Notes under the pieces: generated by a model
What the model was told of the DNA's origin: nothing
What the model saw: only the letters and a program-made list of their open reading frames with translations
Databases searched by the model: none
Assembly (NCBI GenBank): GCA_011947345.1
Contig: JAAVTG010000533.1
Location: 33,926-97,925 of the forward strand
Direction: 5' to 3'
From: Phytophthora quininea
Lineage: Eukaryota > Oomycota > Peronosporomycetes > Peronosporales > Peronosporaceae
DNA length: 64,000 nucleotides
In this document: positions 21,791-32,878 of the stretch, one piece after another
How the letters are laid out: the number at the start of each line of letters is the position of its first letter
Position numbering within the stretch: the stretch's first letter is position 1
Program-made: the position numbers and the translations under genes

Positions 21791-22779
21791 CTAGTGGTTG
21801 GGCGCGTCGTAGACCGCGAGCAGCAGCTTGCCGTAATCGCCGCTGACCTCTCCGTGGATGCGGTCGCGCAGGTCCTTTCCGTACTTCTTCTTGTACACGG
21901 GCTTGATGTCGCTCAGCACCAAGTGGTAGCGCACGAGCGCCGCGCTCAGCCCGTCCTCGTCCGTGCCGAAGCCCTTCATGGTGCTCTCGAACAGCTCCGA
22001 CAGCAGCACGAGCGGCTCCAGCACCATGCGCACCAGGAAGAGCAGCGCGTCCTCGGCGTCGCCTCCGAACTCCTTCTTGACCGCCTTGATGATGTCGTTC
22101 TTGTGCTTTTTCTCGTAGACGGCGTTGACTGCGCGTAGGTGCTGCGGGGGCTGGTCACGAGGACGTTGATGAAGGTGCGCTCATCCGTGCCCATGCGGCC
22201 CTGGCCGGCCTTGTACAGAGCTTCGGCATCCAGCTCAGCCTTTTGCGGCGTGTGCACTGCCGGGTCGAAGGGCTCGAGCGGCGCCTGCATGGAGGCCATG
22301 ACAACTTTCTTGAGGTCTCCGCTGAGCTCGCTGTCCAGCACGACGTTGAGGTCGTGGTGGTACTTGTCGAAGTAGGTCTTCTTGAGGATGGACAGCTCCG
22401 CGTTGGTCCTGCCCATGACGATGGGGTAGATGAGCTTCTCCTTGGTGCCCAGCCCTTTGGTGGCCTTGCGCAGGATGGAGGCCTCGGCCTCGGGCAGCGG
22501 CCGCGCGATGAGCTGCAGCAGCCGGCCAAAGTCGCCCGACGTCTCGCTCTTGAGCAGCTTCTTGAGGTCCTTGTTGAAGAGCTGCGGGTAGCGCACCGAG
22601 ATGAGGTAGCGCTGGTCCGCCGACTTGGTGCCGAGCGACGCGATGAGTCCCTTCTCGTCCGTGCCCAGGCCCTTGCAGGCGTCGTGGATGGCCTTGCACG
22701 TGTGGTCGATGTCGGGCGAGAAGTTGAGCGTGGCCCCGTTGAACACGGCGTGGTTGGCGGGCGGGTACAGGTTCAGCAT
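21791..22779 (-). CDS. Annexin, four-repeat (copy 1)
   Basis: A calcium- and phospholipid-binding protein of about 329 residues with four annexin repeats. The type-2 calcium-loop motif G-x-GT appears as KGLGTDEKG, KGLGTKEKL, GRMGTDERT and KGFGTDEDG, one per repeat, and the repeats end in D/E-rich helices (SETSGDFGRLL, SELSGDLKKVV, GEVSGDYGKLL). In oomycetes annexins are abundant wall- and membrane-associated proteins, reported to influence glucan synthase. A one-base deletion in a C5 run near 22147 shifts repeat 3. The second, truncated annexin copy at 32-33 kb shares the same shift. It follows the BT1 transporter on the same strand by 170 bp. Confidence 0.88.
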
Positions 22780-22948
22780 GGCTGGGGTCTGCTAGAAGAT
22801 GGTGCGGCCTTGGATCACTTGCGCTTGCCTGATGAAATTGGAAAGTGAGATCGTTTTGATAAGTTGAACACGTGGGTACATTTCGAAAACGTGGGTAAGT
22901 CTGTGACGTGGTCGAACGCATTGAATAAGGACACCGTCTGCGCGGGAG

Positions 22949-24579
22949 CTAGTCCTCCACCTTGAGGTCGATGGCGCCGTCGCTGTCGGTGCCGTCCTCG
23001 CTCTTTTCCGAGACGACTTGCTTGCTTTGGTCTTGCTCTGCGACGCCAGCGACGAGCTGCTGATGCTCGTGGTGGCCGGCACCATGAACAGCAAGACGAG
23101 CGGCACCAGCTTGGCCACGCTGCGGATGGTGACGGCCGCGGCCAGCCCGGCAAAGTTGGTCTTGGAGATCTGCAGGTAGCTGCACAGCCACGAGCCGCCG
23201 TACGAGGCTACCGACCAGGAAAAGTTGTAGATGGACATGAGCAGCGCAAACATGGTGCCTTCGATGCCCGGTGGACAGATCTTGGCGCACAGCACGAGAG
23301 ACGGCATGTGCTTGAGGCGGGCGACCACGTCCGAAAGGATCTCGTCGCCAAAGATGAAGAACCGGTCGCCGATGCCGAAGGCGACGTTCAGCCGCGAGAC
23401 GAGCACAAACTCGGCGAACGAGACGCAGGCCGACGCCAGCTGGATGCGGAAGAACATGCGGCGGAAGGGCATGTCGCGGAAGTAGGCGTTGTAGAGCGCG
23501 GTGGTGCCCAGCAGCGTGAAGCTGCCGACGGTCGAGATGAAGCCCAGGAAGGACTTGGAGAAGCCCAGCTCCACCGTCTTGAAGCTGAACATCGCCTCGC
23601 CCACACTGGGAGGCAGCGCATTCGATAGGAAGATCCACAGCACGGGGCGCCAGCAGATCGGGTCCACAATGACGGATCCCAGCGCGCGGCACTGGTCCTG
23701 CACGGTTTGGAGGAAGCTGTGGTCTGCCGGCGGGACGTACGTCTCCTCTGGGATCTTGATGGAGATCAGCACCACACAGAGCGGACCCACCGCCGAGATG
23801 AAGAACACGCCCAGCGGCCCAAACGTATTGAGTGCGTATCCGGACACCATCGACCCCAGCACTGAGCCGATCGAGAGCGAGAGCCATGACAGCGTCTGCA
23901 GATTGCCTGCCATGTCTTCTCGTTCGCTGCGTGCCGCCTCCACAACTTTGCCGTCAATCACAACGTCGCAGAAGGCGATGCCCAGACTCGCCACCACAAG
24001 CGCCACCAGAGCGCTCTCGTAGGTGGTGATGAAGCCAGGCATGGAGAGCGCAAAGTAGGCAGCAGCCGAAATGGCGCTAAAGATGAGTAGGTAGGACTTG
24101 CGTCTTGTGCCCCAGATGGGGACGCTGTCGGACAGCATGCCGTACAGTGGCTTGACGATCCAGGGGATGGCGGCGGTGGCTCGCAGCGCCTCGGACTGCG
24201 CTGGGGGCAGCGCTAGCGTCTCGTTCAGGTAGTAGCTCGTGCCCAACGAACAGAGCGTGCTGCGGATGCCCTGCGTGAAGTAGACAAAGAAGATCTGCAG
24301 CAGCAGGCCGTCTCCGAACTGCAGCCGCATGGACTTGCACCAGTGGATGACGCTCTGCAGGCTCGACAACTTGCGGTCCTTGTTGTCCTTGAGGCTGCTT
24401 ACGTCGTACGCGTCCTCGCTGTGGGCGGAAGAGTCCATCGTGCTGGCCACGCTGCTGCTACCGCCACCGCTCTCCATGTCCAGAGCCTCCGTCTTCTTGT
24501 TTCGGCCGCGAATGCCGTCGCCAGGCAGCAGCTCGCTCGCGCCACCGTCGGCCATGATGAAAGCACGCGCGTCCGGCAA
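22949..24579 (-). CDS. BT1-family folate-biopterin transporter (MFS), copy 1
   Basis: A cytosolic Ser/Asp-rich N-tail (about 75 residues) is followed by about 12 hydrophobic helices typical of the folate-biopterin transporter (BT1/FBT) family: FFVYFTQGIRSTLCSLGTSY, IPWIVKPLYGMLSDSVPIWG (a BT1 signature), FCDVVIDGKVVEAAR, LSWLSLSIGSVLGSM. It probably moves pterins or folate across the plasma membrane. A single T missing near 23009 relative to copy 2 shifts the last about 20 residues, which otherwise end in AIDLKVED at the native stop 22949. The helix region is intact here, so this copy is the better candidate for function. The start is at 24579 or 24555. About 100 bp separate it from the divergent gene at 24679. 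Confidence 0.85.
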
Positions 24580-24678
24580 GAGTCAGAATGAAGCGCAGAT
24601 CCTTTTCACAAAGTTGCTTTGAGTTTTATCGTCATCTGATTGGGCCCGAAATAGAATATTTGCAATGGAGTAGTCGCA

Positions 24679-26510
24679 ATGGAACTGGAATCGCCGTCGC
24701 CGCCGCCTGCGCCTCCGTCGTCTCCCCACCGCCTCTGGAGACGACCATCGGCAAGTACATCGCCAGATTCCGCTTCGAGAAACCGCAGCCGAGAGAAGTG
24801 CGCGCGACGGCCCAGCGCGGGGACTTTTGGTGGACGAGGTCGCCTCGATACGCTCGCAGCCCGTCACCACCGTCCACGTGGGAATCGGGGGCGCCTTCGA
24901 GTTCCCAGAGAACGACGAAGAGAACAAGGGGGACATAGAGAACTTTATATGTCAACAGAGGAGAAGGCAGAAGACGAAGAAGAGGAGGAGGAGAGTGTCA
25001 CCAGCGTCGAGAGCAAACTCCGCCATCGGTTGGGATTGGCGACTGCTAATGGCAGCAAGCTGGAGGTGAAGGAAAATCCGAGAGAGAAAGCAGCTGTGGT
25101 GCAGTCCTGGGGGCCTGCGGATTGGAGCTCTGTGGGGCTAGAGGAGGAAGACACAGATGCACTGGATGATGAAGACGCCGACGAGGAAAACCCCGAAGAA
25201 GTCATTGAACGCGTGCGCAAGCGTCTGGGCTGGTCGACGTCTTCTAGCTCGTTGTCAACCCTCGGTTGAGGCCCATAGAACTGCGGCTGTCAATTGGTAA
25301 CGAAGAGAAACAACTGATGAGGCCCCCACTATCACCTCAGCTGGATGACAGGTCGGTGAACAGAACTGCGGCAAAACATTCGCATGCATGGGCATGGAGT
25401 GAGCAGGAAAGAGGAGAGAGTTATAAGCAAGCCGATGGAGTGCTGACCACTAGAGATTCTGCCGCGAAAGATGATTATGGAGCAAAGGGGTGGGATGAGC
25501 GCGGAGAGGATGAACTGAAAGCTGGTCTTTACGAACAGACGAGTGCAGTGGAAGAAAGCAAAGTTCCAAGCCAGCATAGTGATTTATCTCCGCTGGAAGG
25601 TGGGTCTACACGTACTGTGATTTACCAGATCAAACAAAGCTCTTCGTTTAACCAAAACCCCGAGGCGCTCAAATTACCTAAAGTAAAAGATCCTGGTGCT
25701 ATCGTAGGTGCACGACAGGTGCCGTCGATTCATTCCGAAGAATTGCCATCCCGCGAAATGGAGAAAGAATACTCAAATCTCAACCATAATAAACTGGAAA
25801 ACCCAATGATTGAGCAAGAAGGCGGCATGCCATTGCTACGCACAAAAGCCCCACTCGACCTGGATTGGATTTAACTGCCGCTGACTGCGAAAGTATGGAT
25901 ACATCTGCTCAAAGCAAAGAACAAGGTGAGACTACGAAGGAGACACTTGACAGCCTCGTAAGTTTTGTTGTACATTCGTGGAGTTTGGAGTCTGCTGAGT
26001 TCATAGCTAAGCAAAAGTAAACGAACCTACGCCAGATCACAACAATCGAAGAAACGACGCTGATACCGTCATGCCAAACGGCATCCATTCACATATTGCA
26101 AGCTCTACCGCTGACCTGCGGTGCCTTCCTCCTGGAAGCCGTAAAGTTGTTAATGAAGAATCGGCTGCTCCTTTGTACCAGAAAGATGATGCTGAGGAGC
26201 TGGCTGAGATCCAAAGGACGAGTAAATGTGACTTCTTTGATTGTGATGATGGTGAAAATGGCGTTGGTGTTGAAGGGCAACCTGCGTATACAATACAGAT
26301 GAGTGAAAGTGATCTCGCAGCGAAATCACCAGCAAATTCATGGAGGCTAAACAAAATCGGTAAACGTTTTTTTACGAAGATGCAGGACATGATGACGGCG
26401 AGGAAGAGATCGAAGAGCCGGTACCCGGTGAAGAGGATGATGAGATCGCTCAGATGCTAATGCATCGAATTGCATCACTCGAAGATGCATTACTTCAGCT
26501 TGACTCGTGA
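24679..26510 (+). CDS. Acidic hypothetical protein, copy 1
   Basis: I do not recognise this protein. Residues 1-30 are Pro/Ser-rich. In a shifted frame a short conserved-looking module follows (TIGKYIARFRFEKPQPREV, then RGDFWW), then a GGAFEFPENDEEN segment. A very acidic stretch (AEDEEEEEESVTSVESKL), a long polar, disordered middle, and a C-terminal acidic helix ending MLMHRIASLEDALLQLDS complete it. At least three one-base deletions are implied in the first 280 bases, shared with copy 2. Two more occur only in this copy (near 25261 and 25846), plus one at the T7 run near 26372. The stop at 26510 lies 4 bp from the remnant of the convergent CFAP92-like gene. It is perhaps cytoskeletal or ciliary given its neighbour, but that is a guess. 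Confidence 0.55.
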
Positions 26511-26514
26511 AAGC

Positions 26515-26614
26515 TTACTCGTTCCTCCAAAAGAGCCCGGTTTTCTCGGTCTCCTGCATAGGCACAATTTCTTTTCGAGTGATAAACTTCTTCACGGGTG
26601 GAGTTAGAATAGTG
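26515..26614 (-). pseudogene. 3' remnant of the CFAP92-like gene
   Basis: These 100 bp are identical to the last codons and stop of the full gene at 38242-38344. They are cut off at 26614 by the gypsy fragment. It marks the breakpoint of the duplication and encodes only about 33 C-terminal residues. Confidence 0.85.
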
Positions 26615-27372
26615 GTCGCGCCCAGATCTCAAGGATCAACTTCCAGTTGTCCTGGATTATGCAGCATACTCGATCCGAGCAAGCTATCACTCGATTCTAC
26701 GTGCTTCGCCGGCACAACTAGTATTTGGAGAAGATATGATTACCAGACAGCTGCACTTGCAAACTGGAGGTTTCTCTCGAAGCAGCGTTTCGCAGCAATC
26801 CTCCAAGAAAACTGTTGTAAATATGGTAGCACTTACTCCTGAACAGGCCAAACGGCTAGAGCTGCTGTATTTACGGTAACTTTGGCGAGGAAGCGTGAGA
26901 GTTGGAAACCAGAGGACTTCACTACAGACTCTGGTCACGACGTGGACACTTGATAGAAAATTGTGAAGTAAATGTATTTGAACGCTGCTGTATGCCTTTT
27001 CGCTACGCGGCTCTCCGCTACGATATCTTAAATGTTTTTTCTGAACGAACGGTGGAGGAGCCACCACAAAAACGAGCGACAAAATCATAAGCGCATCTGA
27101 CAGATCGGAGACCAGGTCATGCTTCAAGTAACTTCTCGAGAGCGCAAAAGATTGATCAGGTCACCAAGGGCCCGTACATCATTAAGAATATTTATGACAA
27201 CGGCACTGTAATGATCGACACCGGAACGACCGAGTCCCGAGTCAACATCCGACGAATCTTCCCCTGATGAACGAAGATCTGCTGTCATAGGGGAGAATGA
27301 CACTGCTACTAGCTTCTAGGTCTCACCCGCCGCTTTGGGTCCGCACTAGAATTTGCAGCGGGTCCATCTGCT
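26615..27372 (+). mobile_element. Older gypsy (Ty3) element, 5'-truncated, plus orientation
   Basis: The segment carries the integrase C-terminal part in the plus direction (the same sequence as the minus-strand element at 27560-27967), then about 75 bp of LTR from TG at 27298. The LTR stops at 27372 where the younger element is inserted and resumes at 31926-32024, for a total LTR of about 174 bp. The LTR is diverged from that of the inserted copy, so this is the older insertion. Its 5' part (gag to the integrase core) is missing at the junction with the CFAP92-like remnant. Confidence 0.8.
26813..27068. mobile_element. Solo LTR (256 bp, TG...CA) inside the old gypsy integrase
   Basis: The insert begins TGTTGTAAATATGG, ends GCCACCACA and is flanked by a 5-bp direct repeat AAAAC (26808-26812 and 27069-27073). 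The uninterrupted integrase sequence in the minus-strand element (near 27770) has a single AAAAC at this site, which proves the boundaries. Its length and ends suit a copia-type solo LTR left by LTR-LTR recombination. No internal region is present. Confidence 0.8.
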
Positions 27373-27549
27373 TGCCAAACTACTTGATCTCGACTTGGTA
27401 AGTTTAGAACTGAGATTGAAAAGAAGATAAGGCTGGCTTACACTAAGCTCCCTAGCTGGCCTTGTGTGATGCAGTAGATGGACCCAGCTACAACTCAGAG
27501 GTGCAAACCCAAAGCTGCGGGTGCGACCCAGAAGCTAGTAGCTGTGTCA
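27373..27549 (-). repeat. 3' LTR of the gypsy element
   Basis: The 177 bp run on the plus strand from TGCCAAACTACTTG to GCTGTGTCA. It matches the other LTR except at three bases. Confidence 0.88.
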
Positions 27550-27632
27550 TTCTCCCTATGACAGCAGATCTTCGTTCATCAGGAAGATTCGTCGGATGTT
27601 GACTCGGGACTCGGTCATTCCGGTGTCAAGCA

Positions 27633-30019
27633 TTACAGTGCCGTTGTCATAAACATTCTTGATGATGTACGGGCCCTTGGCGACCTGATCAATCTTTTGC
27701 GCTCTCGAGAAGTTACTTGAAGCATGACCTGGTCTCCGATCTGCCAGATGCGCTTATGATTTTGTCGCTCGTTTTCTTGGAGGATTGCTGCGAAACGCTG
27801 CTTCGAGAGAAACCTCCAGTTTGCAAGTGCAGCTGTCTGGTAATCATATCTTCTCCAAATACTAGTTGTGCCGGCGAAGCCCGTAGAATCGAGTGATAGC
27901 TTGCTCGGATCGAGTATGCTGCATAATCCAGGACAACTGGAAGTTGATCCTTGAGATCTGGGCGCGAACGAATGATGTTCAGGATCTCTAAGTGTACACG
28001 CTCGCATATCGCGTTCGCTTGGGGATTTTTGCTGTAATCCGTCTGTCCTTGATCGCCATGGACCGCAGAAGAACTTGGAACTCTTCTCCAGTAAACCCTG
28101 TGCCTAGATCGTGCACGACGATCTTTGGTCGGGGGTAACGACAGAGCCAAGCACGCTCGAAGCTGAGAGCTGTGGTGCTGGCAGTGCGACCACGCTGCAG
28201 GAACACTTCCAACCAACGAAACTGGCGCTCTATCACTGTCAAACAGTAAAGGTCGTCCACAAGAGGCCCGACGAGATCCACGTGAACCACATCAAATGGT
28301 TTATCGTCGTTTGTCATGGGAGTTGGGGAAGGTGTCCAAAATCTTGCTTGCCACCGTGCAATTTTGCCTTTTGCAGTCGACACACTTTTTTACGTACTGG
28401 TGAACTTGCTGCTCCATCTTTGGCCACCAGAATGTCGACATCGAGTGGAACTGCTTATCGCCACCGGGGTGTAGGAGGTAGTTGTGATACAGCTCAATGA
28501 GGTCGTTTCGAAGCGAGGCAGGAACTACAACACGCTTTTGAAAGTGGAGAAGCATCACTCCCAAGGCAGGACGTATCGCGTATCCGGGGTCAGCTTCGTT
28601 GCTTTCCAACAATGACAGTACTTGTTATTGGATCTTGTTGCTGATGACGTTTCATCACTGCTCCGTCGAGAGCGACTTCTTCTTCTTCCGCTGCACAAAG
28701 CTCATCTTCAGTGGCTTGTTGCACAAAATCGTAACGAAGGCGTGAAAAAGCATCAGCACCGATATTTTGTTCTCCTGGAATGTACTCGACGGAGAGGCGA
28801 TACTCTTGCAGCAGCAATTTCCATCTCTTGACACGAAGCGAATTTTCTTGCGGGTACAGCAAGTTTTTGTGATCGGTGTGAACGATGATAGGAAACCCAA
28901 GTAACATCGTACGATATTCTTTAAGGATTTCCACGACGGAGAGAAGCTCCCACTCCATTGTAGAATACTTCCGTTGCGTCTCCGTCATCGACCGCGAGAA
29001 GCATGCGATGATACGCTTCCCTTGGAGAATCACACCGCCGATTTGACATCCGCTCGCGTCGGCGAAGACATGGAATATTTTGTTGTAGTCAGGAAAAGCA
29101 AGCCAGACGTTGCGTGCTAGGGCGGCTTTAAGATTCTGGAAGTCACGCGAATCCTCTGGTGTCCACGTGAAAGGAATTTTCTTTGACGTCAAACGGTTCA
29201 GCCGAGCGGTGAGTGCCGACTTGTTAGGGACCATCTCACGATAGTATGAAATCATGCCCAGGAATCGACGAAGTTCTTTTTTGATTTGGGCTCTGCAATT
29301 TGCTGGATGGCAGTCACCTTCTTCGTCTGCGGTTGGATACCATTCGGGGTCAGTGTAAACCCAAGGTAATCCACTTGCTCACGCAGGATGTGGCACTTTT
29401 TGGCGTTGAGTGTCACATCAAACTTGCGGAGGCGCTCAAACACGATGCGCAGGTGCTCCAGATGGTCGTCTTCGTTGTCGGAGAAAATCAGCACGTCATC
29501 CAGGTAAACGATCACAAAATGCAAGTCGCCCAAAATTCTCTCCATGCTTGCTTGGTACTCATCTGGGGCGGTTGAAATGCCCATGGGAAGTCGAAGAAAT
29601 TGATATTTTCCGAACGGCAAACAGAATGCAGTGGCGGATCGACTTTGCAGGGCAATCTGCCTTGCGAAGTAGCCCATGTTGGCGTCGAGGGTGCTCATGC
29701 ACTTGGCTTTTCCAAGTCGCAGCAGAATTTCGCGAATTTTTGGCACGTAGTATGGTGAACGGCGAAGAAACTTATTCAGCTGTCGAAAGTCGACAAGCAG
29801 TCGTAGGTCTCCACTAGGCTTTTGCAAGAAAAATGCCGGGGCTGCTGCTTCTCCGTCGTAAATTTGCTCGATCACGTCGAGTTCGATGAGGCGCTGAATT
29901 TCTTTTTGCTGCCTCTTCTTGGCTGCGTGGCACAGCGTATGGCTTGACATGCGAAGGCTTGTAATCTGCGGAGAGAGGGAGCACATAATCATCCAGCCGA
30001 ATGCGTCCAAGTCGTCCAT
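27633..30019 (-). pseudogene. pol: Gypsy pol: reverse transcriptase, RNase H, integrase (frameshifted)
   Basis: Reverse transcriptase (FFLQKPSGDLRLLVDFRQLN, LPMGISTAP, catalytic YLDD) runs from about 30019 to 29300. RNase H (FHVFADASGCQIGGVI, HTDHKNL) runs from 29255 to 28590. Integrase starts with an HHCC zinc-binding motif near 28500 and then has the catalytic-core segments DVVHVDLVGP and NPQANAICERVH. It is split over five frames, so as written it is inactive. Confidence 0.85.
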
Positions 30020-31676
30020 TGTAGAGGTCGTAATATTCTTCGAGCAGCTTCACGTAGCAGTGTTGTATGGCTTCCTCGAGATGTTTCGGCAAAAGATCAG
30101 CAGCTGTGACCTTGCTATCTTCACCAAGCAAAATCTCTTCGTCTTCAGAAATTTCGACAAGTCCGCGCGCTGTTGAAGCGACCTCTGCAGCTACTCCTGT
30201 GCCGATGGACAACTCGTTGCCATCCCAATGAACGGTTCCAGCGCGGAAGTCGATCACCAGTCCAAGTGCAGACATGATATCGCGGCCGATCACCATTTCA
30301 TCTCGAAGAGTTGATAGAACCTCAAAATCGTGAACGATGATAGAGTCTCTTTTGAGTTGTGGGATCCGGAAACGAACTGACACGGTGCCGGCGCTTGCAG
30401 TGCTGCCTTTGATCAAATCAAAGGAGACACCTGAGGTTTGGATTGAGGCGCCCTGCTCCTTGACACGTTGTGCAAAGCTTGCACGGACAATGCTACGGGA
30501 GCAACCGCTGTCGAGCAATGCGTGGTAGCGCTCTTTGCTGTGCTCCAACTTGACCATGATTCTCATGGGAGGTGCTGCAGCAGGTGGCTGTCCGTTGATC
30601 CCCACAAACATGTATTCTTCATCACTGCTGCTATCGCCGTGAGTGTTGCGTTGTTCCACGCGAGTTTGTCGATTGGTATTGCGTCCGTTGCCCCGTTGAC
30701 GTATGCTGCGCGACTGCTGCTGATCAACTTGTTGGTGCTCTTCTGATTGGTTTCGGTTGTTCAAAGTGCGGCACTCCTGGGTCGAGTGCGATGTCGTACG
30801 ATGAAAGGTGCAGTACTTGTTACCGCCGTTGTTTCCAGTGTTGGCGTTCGTGCCGCCGTTATCACCGCGGTTGTTGCTGCGCCGCTGCTGATTGCGCTGG
30901 TTGTTGCCACGATTGTTGCTCTTGTGGACGCTATTGCCGTTATTTCCTCCACGGTTTCCACGACCTCTGTTGCTGTTATCTTGGCGCGAGCCACGCTTGT
31001 TTTCACTGCCGTGGCCGTGGTTCTGCAAACGATGTTCGCCTTGCTCGATTCGCTCAAAATAAGGAACTAAAGTGGCAATCGTCGAGAAGACTTGTCCGCT
31101 GGTGTCATACCTATTTTGCCAATCGTATGGCAGCGCACGCTTGTAGAGTCGACACAACGCGTCTTCTGCCATCTTGGACTGCTGGCTAAGTTCAGCGTGA
31201 GTGCGTTGCAGCCGCATGAGTGTCCGGAATCGTTTGTTGAACTCAGTGAGTGTCTCCGCTCTGGTCTTTCGGATCTCCCACAATTCTTCTTGTAGTTTTT
31301 CTCCGTAGTCAAGTGGCATGACCACAGTAGATGCTTGGTAGAGGTGTCTAGAAAAATCATCACCGGGCATGGTTACGTCACCATCATCACCATCGTCAGC
31401 ACTTGTGCATTCTTGCTCGAAGGCCTCCAGAATGTCTCCTTCAAGGAGGACCTTGGCGTTGAGGATTTTGTCGTCGGCGTTCCATCCCTTCAACTTGGCG
31501 AGTTGAGCAAAGTGGTGGGCCCACTCCAAGAAGTCCTTGGGGCCGCCATCGTGAAATTTTGCCATCTTCTTCGTTACCGACTCCTCGGTGACCTCGTTCA
31601 CCGTGTCTCCAGCTCGGATGACGATGGAGTACGTAAGGTATTTCTCCTTGTCGTCGGCATCCTTGGAGCGACTCAT
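29814..31676 (-). CDS. gag-pro: Gypsy gag-protease polyprotein
   Basis: The ORF of 620 codons starts 69 bp inside the 5' LTR. The N-terminal half is a capsid-like helical domain (DFLEWAHHFAQLAKLKGW). An Asn/Gly/Arg-rich stretch follows, then a Zn-knuckle-like C-x2-H...H-x4-C motif (CTFHRTTSHSTQEC) and an aspartic protease with DSGCSRS and VIGRDIMSAL. The frame ends just inside the reverse transcriptase, whose frame overlaps. That overlap could be a programmed shift, but other shifts in the element and window make an indel equally likely. Confidence 0.85.
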   Translation of the reverse strand: MSRSKDADDKEKYLTYSIVIRAGDTVNEVTEESVTKKMAKFHDGGPKDFLEWAHHFAQLAKLKGWNADDKILNAKVLLEGDILEAFEQECTSADDGDDGDVTMPGDDFSRHLYQASTVVMPLDYGEKLQEELWEIRKTRAETLTEFNKRFRTLMRLQRTHAELSQQSKMAEDALCRLYKRALPYDWQNRYDTSGQVFSTIATLVPYFERIEQGEHRLQNHGHGSENKRGSRQDNSNRGRGNRGGNNGNSVHKSNNRGNNQRNQQRRSNNRGDNGGTNANTGNNGGNKYCTFHRTTSHSTQECRTLNNRNQSEEHQQVDQQQSRSIRQRGNGRNTNRQTRVEQRNTHGDSSSDEEYMFVGINGQPPAAAPPMRIMVKLEHSKERYHALLDSGCSRSIVRASFAQRVKEQGASIQTSGVSFDLIKGSTASAGTVSVRFRIPQLKRDSIIVHDFEVLSTLRDEMVIGRDIMSALGLVIDFRAGTVHWDGNELSIGTGVAAEVASTARGLVEISEDEEILLGEDSKVTAADLLPKHLEEAIQHCYVKLLEEYYDLYNGRLGRIRLDDYVLPLSADYKPSHVKPYAVPRSQEEAAKRNSAPHRTRRDRANLRRRSSSPGIFLAKA

Positions 31677-31744
31677 GGAGGTTGTGGGTGTAGAGAGGCT
31701 TGACGGGTGGACCTGGTCTTTAGTTTAATTGAAAATTTTCAATA

Positions 31745-31921
31745 TGCCAAACTACTTGAGCTCGACTTGGTAAGTTTAGAACTGAGATTGAAAAGAAGAT
31801 AAGGCTGGCTTACACTAAGCTCCCTAGCTGGCCTTGTGTGATGCAGTAGATGGACCCACCTACAACTCAGAGGTGCGAACCCAAAGCTGCGGGTGCGACC
31901 CAGAAGCTAGTAGCTGTGTCA
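31745..31921 (-). repeat. 5' LTR of the gypsy element
   Basis: This is the partner of the LTR at 27373-27549 and has the same length and ends. It lies upstream of gag on the minus strand and should hold the element's promoter. Confidence 0.88.
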
Positions 31922-32024
31922 TGCTGCATCACACGAGGCCAGCTAGGGAGCGTAGTGTAAGCCAGCCTTATCTTCTTCTCAATCCCAGTTCTGAACTTAC
32001 CAAGACAGCTCAAGTAGTTGGGCA
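31922..32024 (+). mobile_element. Second half of the interrupted older LTR
   Basis: After the TGCT target duplication this 99-bp stretch continues the plus-oriented LTR broken at 27372, ending AAGTAGTTGGGCA. Coding sequence of annexin copy 2 starts at the next base. Confidence 0.82.
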
Positions 32025-32872
32025 CACGAGCGCCGCGCTCAGCCCGTCCTCGTCCGTGCCGAAGCCCTTCATGGTGCTCTCGAACAGCTCCGACAGCAGC
32101 ACGAGCGGCTCCAGCACCATGCGCACCAGGAAGAGCAGCGCGTCCTCGGCGTCGCCTCCGAACTCCTTCTTGACCGCCTTGATGATGTCGTTCTTGTGCT
32201 TTTTCTCGTAGACGGCGTTGACTGCGCGTAGGTGCTGCGGGGGCTGGTCACGAGGACGTTGATGAAGGTGCGCTCATCCGTGCCCATGCGGCCCTGGCCG
32301 GCCTTGTACAGAGCTTCGGCATCCAGCTCAGCCTTTTGCGGCGTGTGCACTGCCGGGTCGAAGGGCTCGAGCGGCGCCTGCATGGAGGCCATGACAACTT
32401 TCTTGAGGTCTCCGCTGAGCTCGCTGTCCAGCACGACGTTGAGGTCGTGGTGGTACTTGTCGAAGTAGGTCTTCTTGAGGATGGACAGCTCCGCGTTGGT
32501 CCTGCCCATGACGATGGGGTAGATGAGCTTCTCCTTGGTGCCCAGCCCTTTGGTGGCCTTGCGCAGGATGGAGGCCTCGGCCTCGGGCAGCGGCCGCGCG
32601 ATGAGCTGCAGCAGCCGGCCAAAGTCGCCCGACGTCTCGCTCTTGAGCAGCTTCTTGAGGTCCTTGTTGAAGAGCTGCGGGTAGCGCACCGAGATGAGGT
32701 AGCGCTGGTCCGCCGACTTGGTGCCGAGCGACGCGATGAGTCCCTTCTCGTCCGTGCCCAGGCCCTTGCAGGCGTCGTGGATGGCCTTGCACGTGTGGTC
32801 GATGTCGGGCGAGAAGTTGAGCGTGGCCCCGTTGAACACGGCGTGGTTGGCGGGCGGGTACAAGTTCAGCAT
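32025..32872 (-). pseudogene. Annexin copy 2, 3'-truncated
   Basis: This is nearly identical to copy 1 from the ATG (32872) to within repeat 4, where the gypsy LTR cuts it. The last about 47 codons are absent. It carries the same C-run frameshift before repeat 3 as copy 1. The 5' flank is also replaced by the PLD-bearing insertion, so its native promoter is gone. Confidence 0.85.
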
Positions 32873-32878
32873 GGCTGG

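Larger units (their letters stand above)
21932..26614. repeat. Segmental duplication, copy 1
   Basis: This 4.7 kb block (annexin, BT1 transporter, acidic gene and the last 100 bp of the CFAP92-like gene) recurs at 32025-32878 plus 34630-38344 in the same orientation. The copies are nearly identical, differing by rare substitutions and mostly one-base homopolymer indels. The 3' boundary at 26614 is where copy 1 enters gypsy sequence while copy 2 continues into the intact CFAP92-like gene. Confidence 0.9.
27373..31921 (-). mobile_element. Full-length gypsy (Ty3) LTR retrotransposon, minus orientation
   Basis: The 4549 bp element has 177-bp LTRs at both ends and a 4-bp target duplication TGCT (27369-27372 and 31922-31925). 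It carries gag-protease and then reverse transcriptase, RNase H and integrase, all on the minus strand in the Ty3/gypsy order. The two LTRs differ at three positions (about 1.7%), so insertion is fairly recent. The coding region has several frameshifts; whether they are decay or sequence error is unclear. Confidence 0.9.

Noticed and set aside
22243..22848. 201-codon plus-strand ORF over annexin
   Set aside because: It is the antisense shadow of the annexin reading frame and recurs identically in the duplicate only because annexin does.
29900..30030. Programmed -1 frameshift between gypsy gag-pro and pol
   Set aside because: No clear slippery site plus structure was seen, and unrelated one-base indels are common throughout the window, so the overlap is not evidence of recoding.
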